Below are positions 49,669-60,301 of a stretch of 64,000 nucleotides of DNA, piece after piece; the stretch's first letter is position 1; the number at the start of each line of letters is the position of its first letter. The DNA lies in NCBI GenBank assembly GCA_900635495.1, contig LR134136.1:3472001-3536000 (forward strand), given 5' to 3'. The position numbers and the translations under genes are program-made. The notes under the pieces were generated by a model. That model searched no databases. It was given only the letters and a program-made list of their open reading frames with translations, and was not told the DNA's origin. This DNA is from Atlantibacter hermannii. Lineage in GTDB: Bacteria > Pseudomonadota > Gammaproteobacteria > Enterobacterales > Enterobacteriaceae.

Positions 49669-50100
49669 CTATTTGCTTACGTAATGCATATGCAGAAGCG
49701 GGAACGGTCGCCCTTGCCCGTCCAGCGCGGAACGGCCAGTAATCTCAAAGCCGCAATGTTGATAGAACGCCAGCGCTTGCGGGTTCTGCTCATTGACGTC
49801 CAGTTTGTTCGCACCCTGCTCAATCGCCCAGCGGAGCAGCGAGCGGCCAATGCCTTTGCCATGGCTGTCGGCGTCGATAAACAGCATTTCCACTGTCTCG
49901 TCCGCCATGCCGACAAAGCCCCGGATCTGGCCCTGCGGATCGCGCCAAACCCGCAAATTCACCATCGCAAACCAAATCGGGAGCTGCGCATGCAGCGCGG
50001 CGATATCATCCTCAGAGAGAAAGGCATGGGTGGCGCGTACGGCACTTTCCCAGACGGCGAGCAATGCGGCGTAATCCTGTGGTGTGGCGGTTGTGATCAT
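49669..50100 (-). CDS. GNAT family N-acetyltransferase (YjaB-like)
   Basis: A 143-residue acetyltransferase of the GCN5 superfamily. Motif A for acetyl-CoA binding is visible as FIDADSHGKGIGRSLLRWAI, and motif B as NEQNPQALAFYQHCGFEITGR. Similarity to E. coli YjaB runs through HAFLSEDD, MLFIDAD and LDGQGRPFPLLHMHYV. The substrate is unknown. It starts at ATG 50100, with AGGAAGATT upstream. Confidence 0.88.
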   Translation of the reverse strand: MITTATPQDYAALLAVWESAVRATHAFLSEDDIAALHAQLPIWFAMVNLRVWRDPQGQIRGFVGMADETVEMLFIDADSHGKGIGRSLLRWAIEQGANKLDVNEQNPQALAFYQHCGFEITGRSALDGQGRPFPLLHMHYVSK

Positions 50101-50154
50101 AATCTTCCTGAGCCAGATTGAACGAAGAGCGTACTTAAGCGTAAATCGCGGACA

Positions 50155-50185
50155 TAAAAAAACCCGCTCAGGGGCGGGTTTTTAT
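50155..50185. terminator. bidirectional intrinsic terminator
   Basis: AAAACCCGC-TCAGGG-GCGGGTTTTT lies between the cold-shock gene and the acetyltransferase gene, both on the minus strand. It follows the cold-shock gene. Confidence 0.88.
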
Positions 50186-50251
50186 CGCTTTATTTAACTG
50201 CTCGGGTTAAACCGTCTTCGCTATCGTAAATTCAAGCGAGGGATTCAACGC

Positions 50252-50464
50252 TTACAGAACAACTACGTTCGCAGCTGCCGGGCCTTTAGCGCCGTTCTCG
50301 ATAGAGAATTCTACTTTCTGGTTATCTTCCAGAACTTTGAAGCCATTGCTCTGAATTGCGGAGAAGTGTACGAACACATCTTTGCCGCCGTTGTCCGGAG
50401 TGATGAAGCCGAAGCCTTTATCAGCGTTGAACCATTTTACTAAACCAGTCATTTTGTTAGACAT
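50252..50464 (-). CDS. CspA-family cold shock protein (CspB/CspG-like)
   Basis: A 70-residue OB-fold RNA chaperone. RNP1 (KGFGFI) and RNP2 (VFVHFS) are intact. The N-terminus [20 protein letters not shown] matches cold-inducible CspB/CspG rather than CspE/CspC. GAGGAAG precedes ATG 50464. A long leader with a GCACCGTGCGGCACAC element just upstream of the ribosome binding site resembles the cold-shock leader box of cspA, so cold induction is likely. Confidence 0.93.
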   Translation of the reverse strand: MSNKMTGLVKWFNADKGFGFITPDNGGKDVFVHFSAIQSNGFKVLEDNQKVEFSIENGAKGPAAANVVVL

Positions 50465-50640
50465 AGATACTTCCTCAAAAAATTGTGTGCCGCACGGTGC
50501 GGATTTCGTGGCTCGCGTTACAGAATTTACTTATTTAGAAGCTTAGGAGGAGACTCACGAGAAGGGGTATCTGAGATAACGCTCTAACTGAGGACTGCTT
50601 TACTAAAACTGCTTTCATAAGGTCTGTCTGACAAACCGAG
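50465..50640 (-). promoter_or_regulatory. long 5' leader of the cold shock gene
   Basis: The stretch upstream of the cold-shock start has no gene. Near its 3' end GCACCGTGC forms a hairpin, followed by GGCACACAATTTTTTGAGGAAG, similar to the upstream box and ribosome binding site of cspA-type leaders that act as RNA thermosensors. The promoter is probably near 50600-50640. Further minus-strand sequence to 50768 shows only a spurious ORF. Confidence 0.5.
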
Positions 50641-50768
50641 GGCCATAATACAGGGGTAGCCAGGTTTAGCAAGAATTATTTTCATTATGCTGTTTAGGTA
50701 ATCATTTCCTGATGTTACCGCGTCTCGCTTAAACCCTTGCGGAGCCTGCTTCCAGGCTCCGCTGTGGA

Positions 50769-51815
50769 TCAATATTGATTGAACATGGTTTGGATCTGCT
50801 GCGGATCGCTGGTCTGGGTTAACGCCAGTTGCAGCAATACGCGGGCTTTTTGCGGGTTCAACGTCCCAGAGGCGACAAATCCATATTTGGCATCATCAAC
50901 TTCCGCGTCCTGGGTGGTGGAGCCGGTCGGCACACGGGACGAACGCACCACGGCCACACCGTTATGGGCAGCGGTGGCGAGGCTATCGAAAACATCTTTA
51001 TATAAATTGCCGTTGCCTACGCCAGCGCTGACGATGCCTTTATAACCGCCTTCCACCAGCGCTTTTACCGGTAAATCCGACGCATTCGCGTAGCTATAGA
51101 CGATGCCCACTTTCGGCAGTTCCGTCAGGTTGTTTACGTTGAATGGCGTTTGGGTGGTGTGTTTTCTTGCGGGTGTACGCTGATAATCAACTTTGCCGTT
51201 ATGGATGTAGCCCAGAGGACCAAAATTGACGCCTTTAAAGGTCGCGACATCGGTCGTATTGGTTTTCGTCACATCGCGGCCATCCAGCACCGTATCGTTC
51301 ATGGCGACCAGTACGCCGCGTCTGGCGGACTGCGGATCCGCAGCCGTGATCACCGCGTTATACAAATTAAACGGGCCATCGGCGCTCATTGCCGTTGACG
51401 GGCGCATGGCGCCAACCATCACCACTGGCTTATCGCATTTGACCGTGAGATCCAGGAAGTATGCCGTTTCTTCCATGGTGTCCGTGCCGTGAGTAATCAC
51501 AACCCCATCGGTACTGTCGCACTCGCTGTTGATTTTCTTCGCAAGCGTTAACCAGACCTGATCGTTCATATCCTGGGAACCGATACTGACAACCTGCTCG
51601 CCTTTAATCTGCGCAATGGATTTCAGCTCCGGTACGGCATCCACCAGGTTTTCAACGCTGACTTTGCCCGCCTTGTAGGCAGACTGTGTTGCCGACGCGC
51701 CGCCGCCAGCGATGGTGCCGCCGGTTGCCAGAATGGTGATATGGGGTAAAGCCAGTGCGGCGCTGCTGCATCCCATCACAAAAGCCGCCAAAAAAGTCTT
51801 TTTAAATAACGTCAT
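50769..51815 (-). CDS. ansB: L-asparaginase II, periplasmic
   Basis: Hydrolyses L-asparagine to aspartate and ammonia with high affinity. From ATG 51815 (GGAG upstream) it has 348 residues, the E. coli AnsB length. The signal peptide TLFKKTFLAAFVMGCSSAALA is followed by the catalytic threonine motif ILATGGTIAGG and the second motif VITHGTDTMEETA; the lysine in VMVGAMRPSTAMSADGP context is also kept. A longer ORF upstream is not conserved. The dyad AGTGATTAATCAC near 51870-51890 may be an FNR/CRP-type site, as ansB is oxygen- and CRP-controlled in E. coli. Confidence 0.96.
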   Translation of the reverse strand: MTLFKKTFLAAFVMGCSSAALALPHITILATGGTIAGGGASATQSAYKAGKVSVENLVDAVPELKSIAQIKGEQVVSIGSQDMNDQVWLTLAKKINSECDSTDGVVITHGTDTMEETAYFLDLTVKCDKPVVMVGAMRPSTAMSADGPFNLYNAVITAADPQSARRGVLVAMNDTVLDGRDVTKTNTTDVATFKGVNFGPLGYIHNGKVDYQRTPARKHTTQTPFNVNNLTELPKVGIVYSYANASDLPVKALVEGGYKGIVSAGVGNGNLYKDVFDSLATAAHNGVAVVRSSRVPTGSTTQDAEVDDAKYGFVASGTLNPQKARVLLQLALTQTSDPQQIQTMFNQY

Positions 51816-52004
51816 GTGAATCTCCATCGGTTTTAGTTTTGGCGAATTATCCCCATCACCAATGCAAAAAGTGTGATTAATCACTCTTAATGATGCATTT
51901 ATACCGTGAAAATTCTGTTTTTTAGAGGCAGATACCAATTATGGGGGATGAAACAGCATTTCAAACGTGAAGCAGCGTATGAGGCGGGAAAGGGAAAGAT
52001 GGAA

Positions 52005-52031
52005 AACGGCTCAGCCATATGCTGAGCCGTT
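52005..52031 (-). terminator. hairpin after yqaE
   Basis: AACGGCTCAGC-CATAT-GCTGAGCCGTT is a perfect eleven-base stem, followed by TTCC on the minus strand, eight bases after the yqaE stop. Confidence 0.75.
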
Positions 52032-52038
52032 ACTGCGA

Positions 52039-52197
52039 TCAGGCGCGAGACTGAACCCAGAACGCATGAATTAAACCTGGAATATAACCCAACAGGGTCA
52101 AAATAATATTAAGGATAAAAGCCCATCCGAACCCTTTACCCATTAATACACCCAGCGGCGGTAAAAGAATGGTAATAACGATTCTCCAGAAACCCAT
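52039..52197 (-). CDS. yqaE: YqaE/Pmp3 family membrane protein
   Basis: A 52-residue protein with two transmembrane segments, MGFWRIVITILLPPLGVLMG and WAFILNIILTLLGYIPGLIH, the standard Pmp3/YqaE signature, equal in length to E. coli YqaE. These small proteins respond to envelope or salt stress. GGGAG precedes ATG 52197; the longer upstream ORF is not real. Confidence 0.95.
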   Translation of the reverse strand: MGFWRIVITILLPPLGVLMGKGFGWAFILNIILTLLGYIPGLIHAFWVQSRA

Positions 52198-52339
52198 ATT
52201 CACTCCCTTATTATGCAGATGATTGTAACTTATCGCTTTTTGAAAGTTTAGTCTGCAATTTACAAAGCGCCACTGCAATGACATTACTTTACCGATGCCA
52301 CCTTAAATCCGGAGGAAATGTAATTAAATGCGCCTGCTT

Positions 52340-52747
52340 TTATCTGCATTTCAGATTAGTACTATTCCTGGCCGCGTGCCTTTCTGTGAAGAGCAATCCT
52401 GAATCATCCATCTCGTCCCGCACGGCTTCACTGCCGCAAAGCGGCACATCCAGTACCTGCGCATGAATTCCAGCGTAATAACTGACTTCATTGAGTAACA
52501 ATACAATGCGCTTTGCTAAATTCAGCAACTGCGACTCACTTAATTTATCAACGGTTACGGCCTGAGGATGGCTGAACTGTAATTTAATATCCTCCAGTTC
52601 CTGCGCTAAATATTCGGGCAGCCATTTTTCATCAAGCTCAATCAGATCATTAAAATAAGCGTAAAGTAATTTCTTATTAAGGGGTGCATCTCGCATTAAT
52701 TCCACAATAAGATGCGCCAGTCGCCAACTTACATCACGTAAATCCAT
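52340..52747 (-). CDS. hypothetical cytosolic protein, 135 residues
   Basis: Starts MDLRDVSWRLAHLIVELMRD and is acidic and mostly helical, with no signal peptide or membrane segment. The C-terminal tail (SGLLFTERHAARNSTNLKCR) looks less structured. AGGAAATAAAGAG precedes ATG 52747, supporting real translation. I do not recognise a family. It stands alone between yqaE and an AT-rich gap. Confidence 0.6.
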   Translation of the reverse strand: MDLRDVSWRLAHLIVELMRDAPLNKKLLYAYFNDLIELDEKWLPEYLAQELEDIKLQFSHPQAVTVDKLSESQLLNLAKRIVLLLNEVSYYAGIHAQVLDVPLCGSEAVRDEMDDSGLLFTERHAARNSTNLKCR

Positions 52748-53388
52748 CTCTTTATTTCCTGAATCATGAATTAACGTGAGAATAGGATAATTCGACCCGG
52801 CGATCTACCCGTCGGTGCTAAGGATAATTAACGAATCACCCTAAAATTATTTAATATATTGATACCCTGAATAGCCCTGTCGCTTTCTGCCCGCTGACTG
52901 TGCGATTTTCCCGGGAAACGAACGCATCCCTGATGACTGATTACGGTCAATTTCTGCATGGTTATGCATAAAAAGCGTGATTTTCGCCTCTGGCAAAACT
53001 GGTCATTTCTTCTGTGAAGAACGTATTTAAAGCATAAATAATTCCAGCCGTTATAAAATTCCCGCTTCGGAAGCATGGCCTGCTAATGGTGCTAAAAAAG
53101 TTCGAAAGATGGCGGTTAATTCCAGAAAGGCTAACTTAATAACTCATTGATTTTAGTATTTTTATTTATGTAACCGCGCTTTTATCGCGAGGGTTGGCAC
53201 AAAAAATTAATTTTAGAGAATATTATCGATAAAAAGCCGTTAAATAAAAATTTATCACTCATTGTCAGCTTATAAGCAGGAAGATAGTCTATATACAGCG
53301 CAACAGGCAAACCATATCACTACACAACACCTTGGTGGTTACGGCTGCGTATTCTTTCCTTTAACCCTTATTTCACAGGAGTGCTGAC
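52748..53388. other. gene-free AT-rich region upstream of alaE
   Basis: About 640 bases. An 82-codon minus-strand ORF (52828-53076) has no ribosome binding site and the composition of random sequence. The alaE promoter should lie near 53270-53380; I see no firm consensus and no RNA gene that I recognise. Confidence 0.45.
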
Positions 53389-53841
53389 ATGTTCTCGCCC
53401 CACTCGCGCCTGCGTCATGCGGCGGCGGACACCTTCGCCATGGTGGTGTATTGTTTCGTGGTAGGGATGATTATTGAAATTTTCATCTCTGGCATGACAT
53501 TCGAACAGTCGCTCTCTTCCCGTCTGGTTTCTATTCCGGTCAACATACTTATTGCCTGGCCTTATGGAATTTACCGGGATGCGTTTATTCGTCAGGCAAA
53601 ACGATTGAGTACAGGAAGCTGGGCGAAAAACCTCGCCGATGTGCTGGCGTATGTGACCTTCCAGTCTCCTGTCTATGCCGCCATTCTGCTGTTTGTGGGC
53701 GCGGACTGGCCTCAGATCGTGGCCGCGGTCAGTTCAAACGCGCTGATCTCAATGCTGATGGGCGCAGCGTACGGGTATTTTCTTGATTATTGCCGCCGAC
53801 TGTTCCGTGTGGCGGAAGCGCAGCCGCGCGTCCAGTTGTAA
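53389..53841 (+). CDS. alaE: L-alanine exporter AlaE (YgaW)
   Basis: A 150-residue inner-membrane protein with four hydrophobic segments, matching E. coli AlaE in length and sequence ([20 protein letters not shown], then [14 protein letters not shown] and [18 protein letters not shown]). It exports L-alanine and guards against toxic dipeptide-derived alanine; in E. coli it is Lrp-induced. ACAGGAGTGCTGAC precedes ATG 53389. It converges with ygaC, as in E. coli. Confidence 0.95.
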   Translation: MFSPHSRLRHAAADTFAMVVYCFVVGMIIEIFISGMTFEQSLSSRLVSIPVNILIAWPYGIYRDAFIRQAKRLSTGSWAKNLADVLAYVTFQSPVYAAILLFVGADWPQIVAAVSSNALISMLMGAAYGYFLDYCRRLFRVAEAQPRVQL

Positions 53842-53861
53842 CGGCGGCAAACAGAACGGGA

Positions 53862-54207
53862 TTATTGCGGTTCGCCAAACAATCCAGACAGATAACGTTC
53901 AAGCGCCATGCGGGAGCTGAAACCATGCGGAATGCCATAGTGCTGTTCCGCATCGCCCCCCAGATAAAGTGGGAACTGTTGATAATGATCGCAGGTTTTC
54001 ATCTCCGAGGCGGGTTCAGCAAGGGTCTGACTGCGCTCTTTCAGGGTAGGATGAATAATTAACGCCGTACGGCCCATACGCGCTTCACGATTCACATAGA
54101 CATACGCCTCACCGCGGCGATAGCCATATGTTTTTGGGGGTCACTTCCTGCATGGTAAAGCCCACTTTTTCCAGTACGCGCGCTACCTCATCGGGTCGTA
54201 AATACAT
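53862..54207 (-). pseudogene. ygaC: YgaC, DUF2002 family, +1 frameshift
   Basis: From ATG 54207 it reads [25 protein letters not shown], then breaks. The rest ([20 protein letters not shown] ... [12 protein letters not shown]) is in the next frame. The plus-strand T-run 54131-54135 has one base too many; removal restores the [16 protein letters not shown] region and gives 114 residues, equal to E. coli YgaC. Function is unknown; Fur-linked in E. coli. Probably a sequencing error. Confidence 0.88.
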
Positions 54208-54371
54208 TTTTTTTCCTCATTATCTTTTCACTGCATTGCCAACCTTACAGTAAGGAGCATTAGCAACGCTTTCGGAAAAGTCCATAAACCGCCTCTTAAG
54301 GCGTGACCCGGCTCAACGGCAAAAATTCTGGTCTACACTGATAATCACAGCTAACCCATTGGAGGATGACA

Positions 54372-54698
54372 ATGTTTAACAGAATAGATCGGAAGCAGGT
54401 CGATGATGGCGTCCAGGAAATTAACGACGATGTAAGCCGTCTGGCCGATTCGCTTGAAGATGTACTGAAATCCTGGGGAAGTGATGCGAAAGATGATGCG
54501 GATGCCGCACGCCGCAAAGCAAAAGCCCTGCTGCGTGAAACCCGCGCACGTATGAATGGCCGTAACGGCGTAAGCCAGGCTGCCTGTGACGCAATGGGCT
54601 GCGCCGAAACCTATGTACGCCGCAACCCGTGGTGCAGCGTTGGCGTCGCAGCTGCGGCGGGTATTTTTATCGGTGCCCTGCTTAACTGCGGCCCGTAA
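54372..54698 (+). CDS. ygaM: YgaM, DUF883 family membrane-anchored protein
   Basis: A 108-residue protein with an amphipathic helical body (DDVSRLADSLEDVLKSWGSD ... KAKALLRETRARM) and one C-terminal membrane anchor (CSVGVAAAAGIFIGALL). It belongs to the YqjD/ElaB/YgaM group that can bind ribosomes at the membrane in stationary phase. GGAGG lies six bases before ATG 54372, so I prefer it to the ATG overlapping the ribosome binding site at 54366. Confidence 0.92.
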   Translation: MFNRIDRKQVDDGVQEINDDVSRLADSLEDVLKSWGSDAKDDADAARRKAKALLRETRARMNGRNGVSQAACDAMGCAETYVRRNPWCSVGVAAAAGIFIGALLNCGP

Positions 54699-54722
54699 AT
54701 AAACGCCTCGCTGTTCTCTAAA

Positions 54723-54751
54723 GCCTCGGCCCGCGCCGGGGCATTTTTTTT
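54723..54751 (+). terminator. intrinsic terminator after ygaM
   Basis: GCCTCGGC-CCGC-GCCGGGGC is followed by ATTTTTTTT, 24 bases after the ygaM stop. Confidence 0.9.
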
Positions 54752-54869
54752 AGCCGCTCACTGCCCCTCTTCCTTTCCCGTCAATGCCTGTTCCCCTTCA
54801 CCCGCGCTGTAACGGGTACGCTGTCTTGCGCTACGTCGCGCGGCCGCCGCACAGCTTAATGCGTTCGAA

Positions 54870-54918
54870 ACATCTATATATTGTATGGTTGAAACAAAAA
54901 CAAACTATATCTAGTATT
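54870..54918 (+). promoter_or_regulatory. pair of NrdR boxes before nrdHIEF
   Basis: ACATCTATATATTGTA (54870-54885) and AAACTATATCTAGTAT (54902-54917) both resemble the NrdR consensus ACAC-AATATATTGTGT. Their centres are about 32 bases apart, three helical turns, the usual spacing for cooperative NrdR binding. NrdR represses ribonucleotide reductase genes when dATP is high. Confidence 0.8.
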
Positions 54919-54992
54919 AATCACATCAGCCACCCCTTGTGACATGACCCATGTATCACGCCGTTGTGTCACCATAGATGGAAATACGAATC

Positions 54993-55239
54993 ATGCGCAT
55001 TACTATTTACACCCGTAACGATTGTGTTCCAGTGCCATGCAACGAAACGCGCCATTGAAAGCCGCGGACTGGCGTTTGAGCTGGTTAATCTGGATACCCA
55101 ACCCGAGGCCATCGACGCGCTGCGGGCGCAAGGTTTCCGCCAGTTGCCGGTGGTTATCACAGACACATTAAGCTGGTCAGGTTTCCGGCCAGATATGATC
55201 AACCGTCTTGTCCCGACACGAAAGGCGGCAAGCGCATGA
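54993..55239 (+). pseudogene. nrdH: glutaredoxin-like NrdH, +1 frameshift
   Basis: NrdH is the thioredoxin-like electron donor for the class Ib reductase NrdEF. ATG 54993 opens MRITIYTRNDCV, and the later frame gives [20 protein letters not shown] and the C-terminal [12 protein letters not shown]. The break falls inside the redox motif CVQC (near 55026-55030, GTTCCAG with one base too many). Corrected length is 81 residues, as in E. coli. The last four bases overlap nrdI. Confidence 0.9.
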
Positions 55240-55631
55240 GCCAGTTGGTCTACTTTTCCAGCCGTTCTGAAAATACCCATCGTTTTATTCAACGGCTGGG
55301 CTTGCCTGCACTGCGCATCGCGATTGATGGCAAGGCGTCGCTGAAAGTAGATCAACCTTACATCCTGGTCGTCCCCAGCTACGGCGGCGGCGAAACCAAA
55401 GGTGCGGTGCCGCGCCAGGTTATCCAGTTTCTTAATGATGAAGGCAACCGCGCGTTACTGCGCGGCGTGATCGCGGCGGGTAATCGCAATTTTGGCGACG
55501 CATTCTGTCGGGCCGGTGACGTCATTGCCCAAAAGTGCCAGGTGCCCTGTCTCTACCGTTTTGAATTGATGGGCACGATGCACGACATCGAAAACGTGCG
55601 TAAGGGAGTTAAAAAATTTTGGCAACGATAG
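55236..55631 (+). CDS. nrdI: flavodoxin-like NrdI
   Basis: NrdI is an FMN protein that supplies the oxidant to assemble the dimanganese-tyrosyl cofactor of NrdF. The 131 residues contain the flavodoxin-type [36 protein letters not shown] and [16 protein letters not shown]. It ends FWQR, five residues shorter than E. coli, because a TAG comes early in the region shared with nrdE. It is the only gene of this operon read without a frame break. Confidence 0.93.
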   Translation: MSQLVYFSSRSENTHRFIQRLGLPALRIAIDGKASLKVDQPYILVVPSYGGGETKGAVPRQVIQFLNDEGNRALLRGVIAAGNRNFGDAFCRAGDVIAQKCQVPCLYRFELMGTMHDIENVRKGVKKFWQR

Positions 55632-57764
55632 AACACTCATCCGTTATGGCCGACACGGCGGATTACCATGCGCTGAACGCGATGCTCAATCTGTACGATC
55701 CCCAGGGCCGCATTCAGTTTGAAAAAGATAAGCAGGCCGTGGCGGCGTTTATGACGCATCACGTACTGCCGAACAGTGTTGATTTTGACAATCAACGGAC
55801 GCGGTTGCGCTGGCTGGTTGAAGAGAACTATTACGATCCAACCGTGTTGCAGCGCTATAACGAGGAGTTCGTCGTTGCGCTTTTTGACCGGGCCGCAGCC
55901 GCCGGATTTCAGTTCCAGACCTTCACGGGTGCGTGGAAGTTCTACACCAGCTACACGTTAAAACCTTCGACGGAAAGCGGTATCTCGAACATTTTCCCGA
56001 TCGTGCCTGTATGGTGGCGTTAACCCTGGCGCAGGGCGATGAAAATCTCGCGACGGCCCTGCTCGATGAGATCCTGAGCGGTCGTTTTCAACCTGCCACG
56101 CCCACTTTTCTCAACAGCGGCAAACGGCAACGCGGCGAACTGGTTTCCTGCTTCCTGTTGCGTATCGAAGACAATATGGAATCCATTGGCCGGGCGGTGA
56201 ATTCTGCGCTGCAACTTTCAAAACGCGGCGGCGGCGTGGCATTTCTCCTGTCGAACCTGCGTGAGGCCGGCGCGCCAATTAAGCGCATCGAAAACCAGTC
56301 TTCCGGTGTTATTCCCGTGATGAAAATGCTCGAAGACGCCTTTTCCTACGCCAACCAACTGGGCGCGCGCCAGGGAGCCGGTGCGGTCTATCTTCACGCC
56401 CATCACCGGATATTTTGCGTTTTCTGGATACCAAACGGGAAAACGCCGACGAAAAAATTCGTATCAAAACGCTCTCGCTGGGCGTGGTCATCCCGGATAT
56501 CACCTTCCAGCTCGCCAAACAAAACGCGCAAATGGCGCTGTTTTTCACCCTACGATGTGGAGCGGCTGTACGGAAAAGCCTTCGGGGATATCAGCATCAG
56601 CGCGTTATACGACACGCTGGTTGCCGATGACCGGGTACGGAAAAGCTGGATCAACGCGCGCGATTTCTTCCAGACCCTCGCGGAAATCCAGTTTGAATCG
56701 GGTTATCCCTATTTAATGTTTGAAGATACGGTCAACCGGGCGAATCCCATCGCCGGGCATATCAATATGAGCAACCTGTGCTCGGAGATTTTGCAGGTCA
56801 ACTCCCCCTCGGAGTATGACGAAAATCTGGATTACACCACGGTGGGGAAAGATATCTCCTGCAACCTCGGTTCGCTGAATATCGCCCACGCCATGGATGC
56901 CCCGGATTTCGGCCCGTACGGTGGACATCGCGGTTCGGGCGCTCACCGCGGTTTCTGATATGAGCCAGATGCGTAGCGTGCCGTCGGTTGAAGCGGGGAA
57001 TCGGGCATCTCACGCCATTGGCCTTGGGCAGATGAATCTACACGGTTATCTGGCGCGTGAAGGTATTGCTTACGGCTCAGCGGAGGGGCTGGACTTTACC
57101 AATATCTATTTTTTACACCGTGACGTGGCATGCCCTGAATACCTCCATGCTGTTGGCAAAAGAGCGCAATACGCGGTTTGCCGGATTTGAGCAGTCACGC
57201 TATGCAGCGGCGACTACTTTACGCCCTATCTGGAGCATGAGTGGCGGCCTGCCACGGACAACGTGGCGCAACTCTTTGCACAGGCGGGGATTACCATACC
57301 GACGCGGGAAATGTGGCGGCAACTGCGCGACGACGTGATGCGTTACGGCATCTATAACCAGAATTTACAGGCTATTCCGCCGACCGGCTCGATCTCCTAT
57401 ATCAATCATGCCACCTCAAGTATTCACCCGATCGTGTCGCGTATTGAGATCCGCAAAGAGGGAAAAACGGGCCGGGTCTACTATCCCGCGCCGTTTTATG
57501 ACCAACGACAATATCGCGCTGTATCAGGATGCCTACGAAATAGGTCCGCAGAAAATCATTGATACCTATGCCGAAGCGACGCGCCACGTCGATCAGGGGC
57601 TGTCATTGACGCTATTTTTCCCGGACACCGCGACGACCCGGGATATCAACAAGGCGCAAATTTACGCCTGGACAAAAGGTATCAAAACGCTTTACTACAT
57701 CCGCCTGCGCCAGCTTGCGCTTGAAGGCACCGAAATAGAGGGATGCGTTTCGTGCGCATTATAA
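55619..57764 (+). pseudogene. nrdE: class Ib ribonucleotide reductase large subunit NrdE, several frame breaks
   Basis: NrdE reduces ribonucleoside diphosphates. It starts at TTG 55619 inside nrdI; the first 20 residues align without gaps to E. coli NrdE, which also uses a TTG here. All of the family sequence is present in pieces: [52 protein letters not shown], the C-terminal [12 protein letters not shown] with its redox pair. At least seven one-base changes break the frame, near 55960, 56409, 56545, 56922, 57112, 57205 and 57496. Total span (2146) is one base over the expected 2145. Errors are likely. Confidence 0.9.
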
Positions 57765-57768
57765 CGCC

Positions 57769-58724
<956 letters not shown>

Positions 58725-58751
58725 TGACGACTTAACGCAAATTTATAGCGA

Positions 58752-58790
58752 AACAGGCACGAAAATAGTCATCTTTTTTTCGTGCCTGTT
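58752..58790 (+). terminator. intrinsic terminator after nrdF
   Basis: AACAGGCACGAAAA and TTTTCGTGCCTGTT form a 14-base perfect stem, 27 bases after the nrdF stop. Confidence 0.88.
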
Positions 58791-59006
58791 ACCTTCTGAA
58801 TATTCCCGAATCGTACCGAACGCACAGAATAACCCTCACCCCATTATTGATAAATCAGCGGCCCATAATCATCGGTTTCATCCATATAATGGGCCATGAA
58901 ATCAAAAAATATTCACTTTTTTTTAATTGCCGCTCAGCCCTTATATCATGGGAAATCCACGCCACTCGCCTGCGCTTATTGGCCTTTCATCGGGGTTTTG
59001 CAAGGG

Positions 59007-59034
59007 TTGCCTCAGATTGAGAGTGTGTTAGGGT
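59007..59034 (+). promoter_or_regulatory. proU P2 promoter
   Basis: TTGCCT (59007-59012) and TAGGGT (59029-59034) with a 16-base spacer reproduce the sigma-70 P2 promoter of E. coli proU, including the flanking CAGATT and GTGTT bases. proU is induced by high osmolarity and silenced by H-NS acting on this AT-rich region and the start of proV. Confidence 0.82.
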
Positions 59035-59101
59035 AATGCCGATCATTATTTCCTGCAGGAATGAAACCGTTATCGATAAATAACAGGAACACGACGATTG
59101 C

Positions 59102-60301
59102 ATGGCAATTAAATTAGAATTAAGAATCTGTATAAAATATTTGGGGAAAATCCACAGCGCGCCTTTAAATATATTGATAAAGGCCTTTCGAAAGAAGAAA
59201 TACTTGAAAAGACCGGGCTTTCACTTGGCGTAATCAACGCCAGTCTGGCCATTGAAGAAGGCGAGATATTCGTCATCATGGGGTTATCCGGTTCAGGAAA
59301 ATCAACCATGGTTCGCCTTCTCATCGCCTGATTGAACCCACCCGGGGGCAGGTGCTGATTGACGGCGAAGACATTGCCAAAATATCAGAATCGAAGCTCT
59401 CTGAGGTGCGCAAAAAGAAAATTGCGATGGTCTTTCAGTCATTTGCGCTGATGCCCCATATGACGGTATTAAATAATACCGCATTTGGTATGGAACTCGC
59501 GGGCGTGGGTGTACAGGAGCGTCAGGAAAAGGCGCTGGATGCATTACGCCAGGTGGGACTGGAAAATTATGCTCATGCTTATCCGGATGAATTATCCGGC
59601 GGAATGCGACAACGCGTCGGATTAGCCCGTGCGCTGGCCATCAATCCCGATATCTTGTTAATGGATGAAGCCTTCTCGGCCTCGATCCGTTAATTCGCAG
59701 TGAAATGCAGGATGAGCTAATTAAACTTCAGGCGAAGCACCAGCGGACCATTGTATTTATTTCTCACGATCTCGATGAAGCCATGCGAATTGGCGACCGA
59801 ATTGCGATTATGCAAAACGGCGAGGTGGGTGCAAATTGGTACGCCGGATGAAATTCTGAATAACCCGGCAAATGACTATGTGCGCACCTTCTTCCGGGGT
59901 GTGGATATTAGCCAGGTCTTTAGTGCCAAAGATATTGCCCGCGAACGCCGGTCGGGTTTAATCCGTAAAACCCCAGGCTTTGGCCCGCGATCGGCCATAA
60001 AACTGTTACAGGACGAGGATCGTGATACGGCTACGTGCTGGAACGCGGCCAGAAATTCGTTGGCATTGTCTCTACCGATTCCCTGAAAGCCGCGCTTGCC
60101 GCCGGTGCAGGCCTTGACGATGCGCTGCTGGACTCCCCTGCCGCTGTCGATGCCCAAACGCCGCTTAGCGAGCTGTTATCGGTTGTCGGCCAGGCGCCCT
60201 GCGCGGTGCCGGTCGTCGGTGATGAAGGGCAGTATGTGGGCATCATCTCGAAAGGGATGCTGTTGCAGGCATTAGATCGTGAGGGGGCAACCAATGAGTA
60301 A
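59102..60301 (+). pseudogene. proV: glycine betaine/proline ABC transporter ATPase ProV, several frame breaks
   Basis: ProV energises uptake of osmoprotectants. Pieces cover the whole protein: MAIKLEL at 59102, Walker [30 protein letters not shown] (Q-loop), signature LSGGMRQR, Walker [10 protein letters not shown]-loop FISHD, and C-terminal CBS domains ([31 protein letters not shown]). One-base changes near 59122, 59322, 59682, 59828 and 60030 break the frame; four are losses. Span (1200) is close to the 1203 of E. coli proV. The stop overlaps the proW start. Confidence 0.9.

Noticed and set aside
50584..50772. 62-codon minus-strand ORF between the cold-shock gene and ansB
   Set aside because: It lies in the cold-shock leader region and has no start signal or protein character.
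51870..51890. Perfect CRP or FNR site before ansB
   Set aside because: The dyad TGTGATTAATCACT has a four-base centre, not the six of CRP, and the FNR half-sites are off; noted only as a possible site.
52828..53076. 82-codon minus-strand ORF upstream of alaE
   Set aside because: Random-looking composition, no ribosome binding site, and AT-rich intergenic setting.
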